From Pseudohongiella nitratireducens (GTDB lineage Bacteria; Pseudomonadota; Gammaproteobacteria; Pseudomonadales; Pseudohongiellaceae): 64,000 bases of DNA. Within the stretch, counting starts at the first letter, position 1. Every line of letters begins with the position of its first letter. Under the pieces are notes generated by a model. That model was given only the letters and a program-made list of their open reading frames with translations. It ran no database searches and was not told the DNA's origin. The position numbers and the translations under genes are program-made. The stretch covers positions 62,001-126,000 of the forward strand of contig NZ_LWHM01000032.1 in NCBI RefSeq assembly GCF_001642735.1, in the 5' to 3' direction. Shown one piece after another: positions 62,446-64,000 of the stretch.

Positions 62446-63858
62446 ATGAGCATTATGCAACAGTCATTGTTGGTCGCCCTGGCCGAAATTGTTGGTGCCG
62501 ACAGAGTGTTAACTGACGCTGAGTCGTTAGCGCATTACGGTAAAGACTGGACTCGGATGATCGAGCCAGCTCCTTCGGCGATCGTTTTTCCTGGCAGTGC
62601 CGAAGAAGTCCAGGCCCTGGTTAAACTGGCAAACGAGCATAAGTTTGCGGTGGTGCCTTCCGGTGGCCGGACCGGATTAAGCGGCGGTGCGGTAGCCAGT
62701 CAGGGCGAGGTGGTCATCGCCTTTGATCGCATGAACCAGATTCTGGACTTTAGTGCGGTTGATCGTCAGGTGGTTTGTCAGCCAGGTGTGGTCACTGAGC
62801 AATTACAGCAGTTTGCTGAAGATAAAGGGCTGTTCTACCCAGTCGACTTTGCTTCATCTGGTTCCAGCCAGCTCGGTGGTAATGTGGCCACCAATGCTGG
62901 TGGCATTAAAGTGATTCGCTATGGTCTGACCCGGGACTGGGTGATGGGTATGAAAGTCGTCACTGGTACTGGCGAAATGCTGACGTTGAACCAGGGGCTG
63001 GTGAAAAATGCCACGGGTTACGATCTGCGTCACCTCTTTATTGGTTCTGAAGGCACTTTGGGGATGATCGTGGAACTGACCATGGGGCTGGCAGCAGCAC
63101 CCAAGGACCCCACTGTGCTGGTGCTGGGCCTTGAGAGTATGGAAGCGTCAATGTCAGTCCTGCAGACATTCCAGGACAATATGCCGATTACGGCGTTTGA
63201 ATTCTTCTCAGAAAAAGCGCTCGGTCATGTCATGGAAGAAAAAGGCCTGCCGCGTCCGTTTGAGACGGCAACCGACTACTATGCGCTGATTGAGTTTGAG
63301 AATACCGGAGAAGCCGCCATGGATGCCGCCATGGCGGTGTTTGAGAAATGCATGGAAGAAGGCTGGGTGCTGGATGGCACCATGAGCCAGAGCACGTCCC
63401 AGGCGGAGAACTTGTGGCGTCTGCGTGAAGATATCTCGGAAACCATCTCCAAATTCACACCTTACAAGAATGATATTTCTGTTCAGGTGTCTCAGGTGCC
63501 GGCTTTCCTGAAAGAAGTGGATGAAGTGGTCTCCGCCCAGTATCCCGATTTCGAGATCATCTGGTTTGGCCATATTGGTGACGGTAATGTGCACCTGAAT
63601 ATACTGAAGCCCGATGATCTGGATAAAGACACGTTCTTTAAACAGTGCAATGAGGTCAGCAAAGACGTTTTTGCCGCCGTTAAGCGCTTCAAGGGCAGTG
63701 TGTCAGCTGAACACGGCGTTGGTTTGCTGAAAAAACCTTATCTGGCTTATAGCCGAAGTGAGGCGGAAATCGCCTGCATGAAGCAATTAAAGCAGGTGTT
63801 TGATCCCGCTAACGTCCTGAATCCGGGGAAAATATTCGATCAGGACCAGAAAATGTGA
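62446..63858 (+). CDS. FAD-linked D-2-hydroxyglutarate dehydrogenase-like enzyme
   Basis: 470 aa from ATG 62446 (ATG 62455 also possible; the frame is open back to 62248 but that part overlaps serA). FAD-binding domain PCMH type with VVPSGGRTGLSGGAV, SSGSSQLGGNVATNAGGIKVIRYG and GSEGTLGMIVELT. The C-terminal domain has the metal-binding WFGHIGDGNVHLN and AEHGVG, found in D-lactate/glycolate and D-2-hydroxyglutarate dehydrogenases. Pairing with serA favours the last: it would reoxidise D-2-hydroxyglutarate and pull SerA forward, as described in Pseudomonas. GlcD-like function remains possible. Confidence 0.85.
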   Translation: MSIMQQSLLVALAEIVGADRVLTDAESLAHYGKDWTRMIEPAPSAIVFPGSAEEVQALVKLANEHKFAVVPSGGRTGLSGGAVASQGEVVIAFDRMNQILDFSAVDRQVVCQPGVVTEQLQQFAEDKGLFYPVDFASSGSSQLGGNVATNAGGIKVIRYGLTRDWVMGMKVVTGTGEMLTLNQGLVKNATGYDLRHLFIGSEGTLGMIVELTMGLAAAPKDPTVLVLGLESMEASMSVLQTFQDNMPITAFEFFSEKALGHVMEEKGLPRPFETATDYYALIEFENTGEAAMDAAMAVFEKCMEEGWVLDGTMSQSTSQAENLWRLREDISETISKFTPYKNDISVQVSQVPAFLKEVDEVVSAQYPDFEIIWFGHIGDGNVHLNILKPDDLDKDTFFKQCNEVSKDVFAAVKRFKGSVSAEHGVGLLKKPYLAYSRSEAEIACMKQLKQVFDPANVLNPGKIFDQDQKM

Positions 63859-63890
63859 TCGCCGTCACGTTTTGCTGTGAAAAAATCACA
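63854..63890. promoter_or_regulatory. Two Crp-like palindromes at the right edge
   Basis: TGTGATCGCCGTCACG (63854-63869, N6 spacing, overlapping the stop codon) and TGTGA-AAAAA-TCACA (63876-63890, N5). They may control a gene beyond the window. The second has non-standard spacing, so confidence is low. Confidence 0.4.
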
Positions 63891-64000
63891 AAAAACCGAC
63901 CAAAAAGTGGCATTTTTGCTTGCATTGTATTCCCAGCGACAAATTTAGGCGGTACACTGCTTTGAGAAGTCGATGTTGACTTCAGCGGTTGTAGCCGGAA

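Overview
The window looks like a chromosomal segment of a Gram-negative, probably aquatic gammaproteobacterium. Reasons: a type II secretion (T2SS) pseudopilin cluster, a tkt-epd-pgk-fba cluster next to metK, ahcY and metF, a sigma-54/NtrC-type glnK-amtB unit, Rep helicase, and two c5-type cytochromes. I cannot name the species. No rRNA, tRNA, CRISPR array or complete insertion sequence was found.

Layout. 1-5018: 3' part of a T2SS operon (gspD, G, H, I, J, K). 5000-13045: surface polysaccharide genes, namely an ABC exporter of Wzm/Wzt type, a PIG-L deacetylase, a family 2 glycosyltransferase, a nucleotide-sugar epimerase and rmlA, rmlC, rmlD for dTDP-L-rhamnose. 13113-15313: a secreted protein plus a matrixin-like zinc protease, plausible T2SS cargo. 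15294-19824: a three-part type I secretion system. 20016-25993: a Crp/Fnr regulator, then an operon with a FecR-domain protein, a CHASE2 adenylate cyclase and a TPR plus beta-barrel protein. 26356-33252: an RsaA-like S-layer protein, two SapC-family proteins, a methyltransferase with a regulatory domain and an unknown protein. 33380-42446: cytochromes, rep, a GGDEF/EAL protein, yifB, ubiK and glnK-amtB. 42447-46370: an accessory stretch with small membrane proteins, hipBA, a broken higB with intact higA, and palindromic repeats. 46370-57416: core metabolism (rsmE, metF, ahcY, metK, an ArsR-methyltransferase fusion, tkt, epd, pgk, fba). 57417-61100: palindromic repeats, a higBA pair and a serine hydrolase. 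61101-63858: serA divergent from a D-2-hydroxyglutarate dehydrogenase-like flavoprotein.

Two themes stand out. First, genes for an S-layer are grouped over about 28 kb: O-polysaccharide synthesis and export (the anchor in Caulobacter), a type I exporter, the S-layer protein, SapC proteins and a possible protein methyltransferase. Crp-type palindromes (TGTGA-N6-TCACW) sit in front of both the FecR/cyclase operon and the S-layer gene. Second, the intergenic gaps at 34.5 kb, 42.7-46.4 kb and 57.4-61.1 kb hold a family of 45-180 bp palindromes. Many share an asymmetric core, ACTGTYYGA opposite GAGTT, around helices that differ in sequence but keep pairing. They surround all three toxin-antitoxin modules, and one supplies the last codons of hipB.
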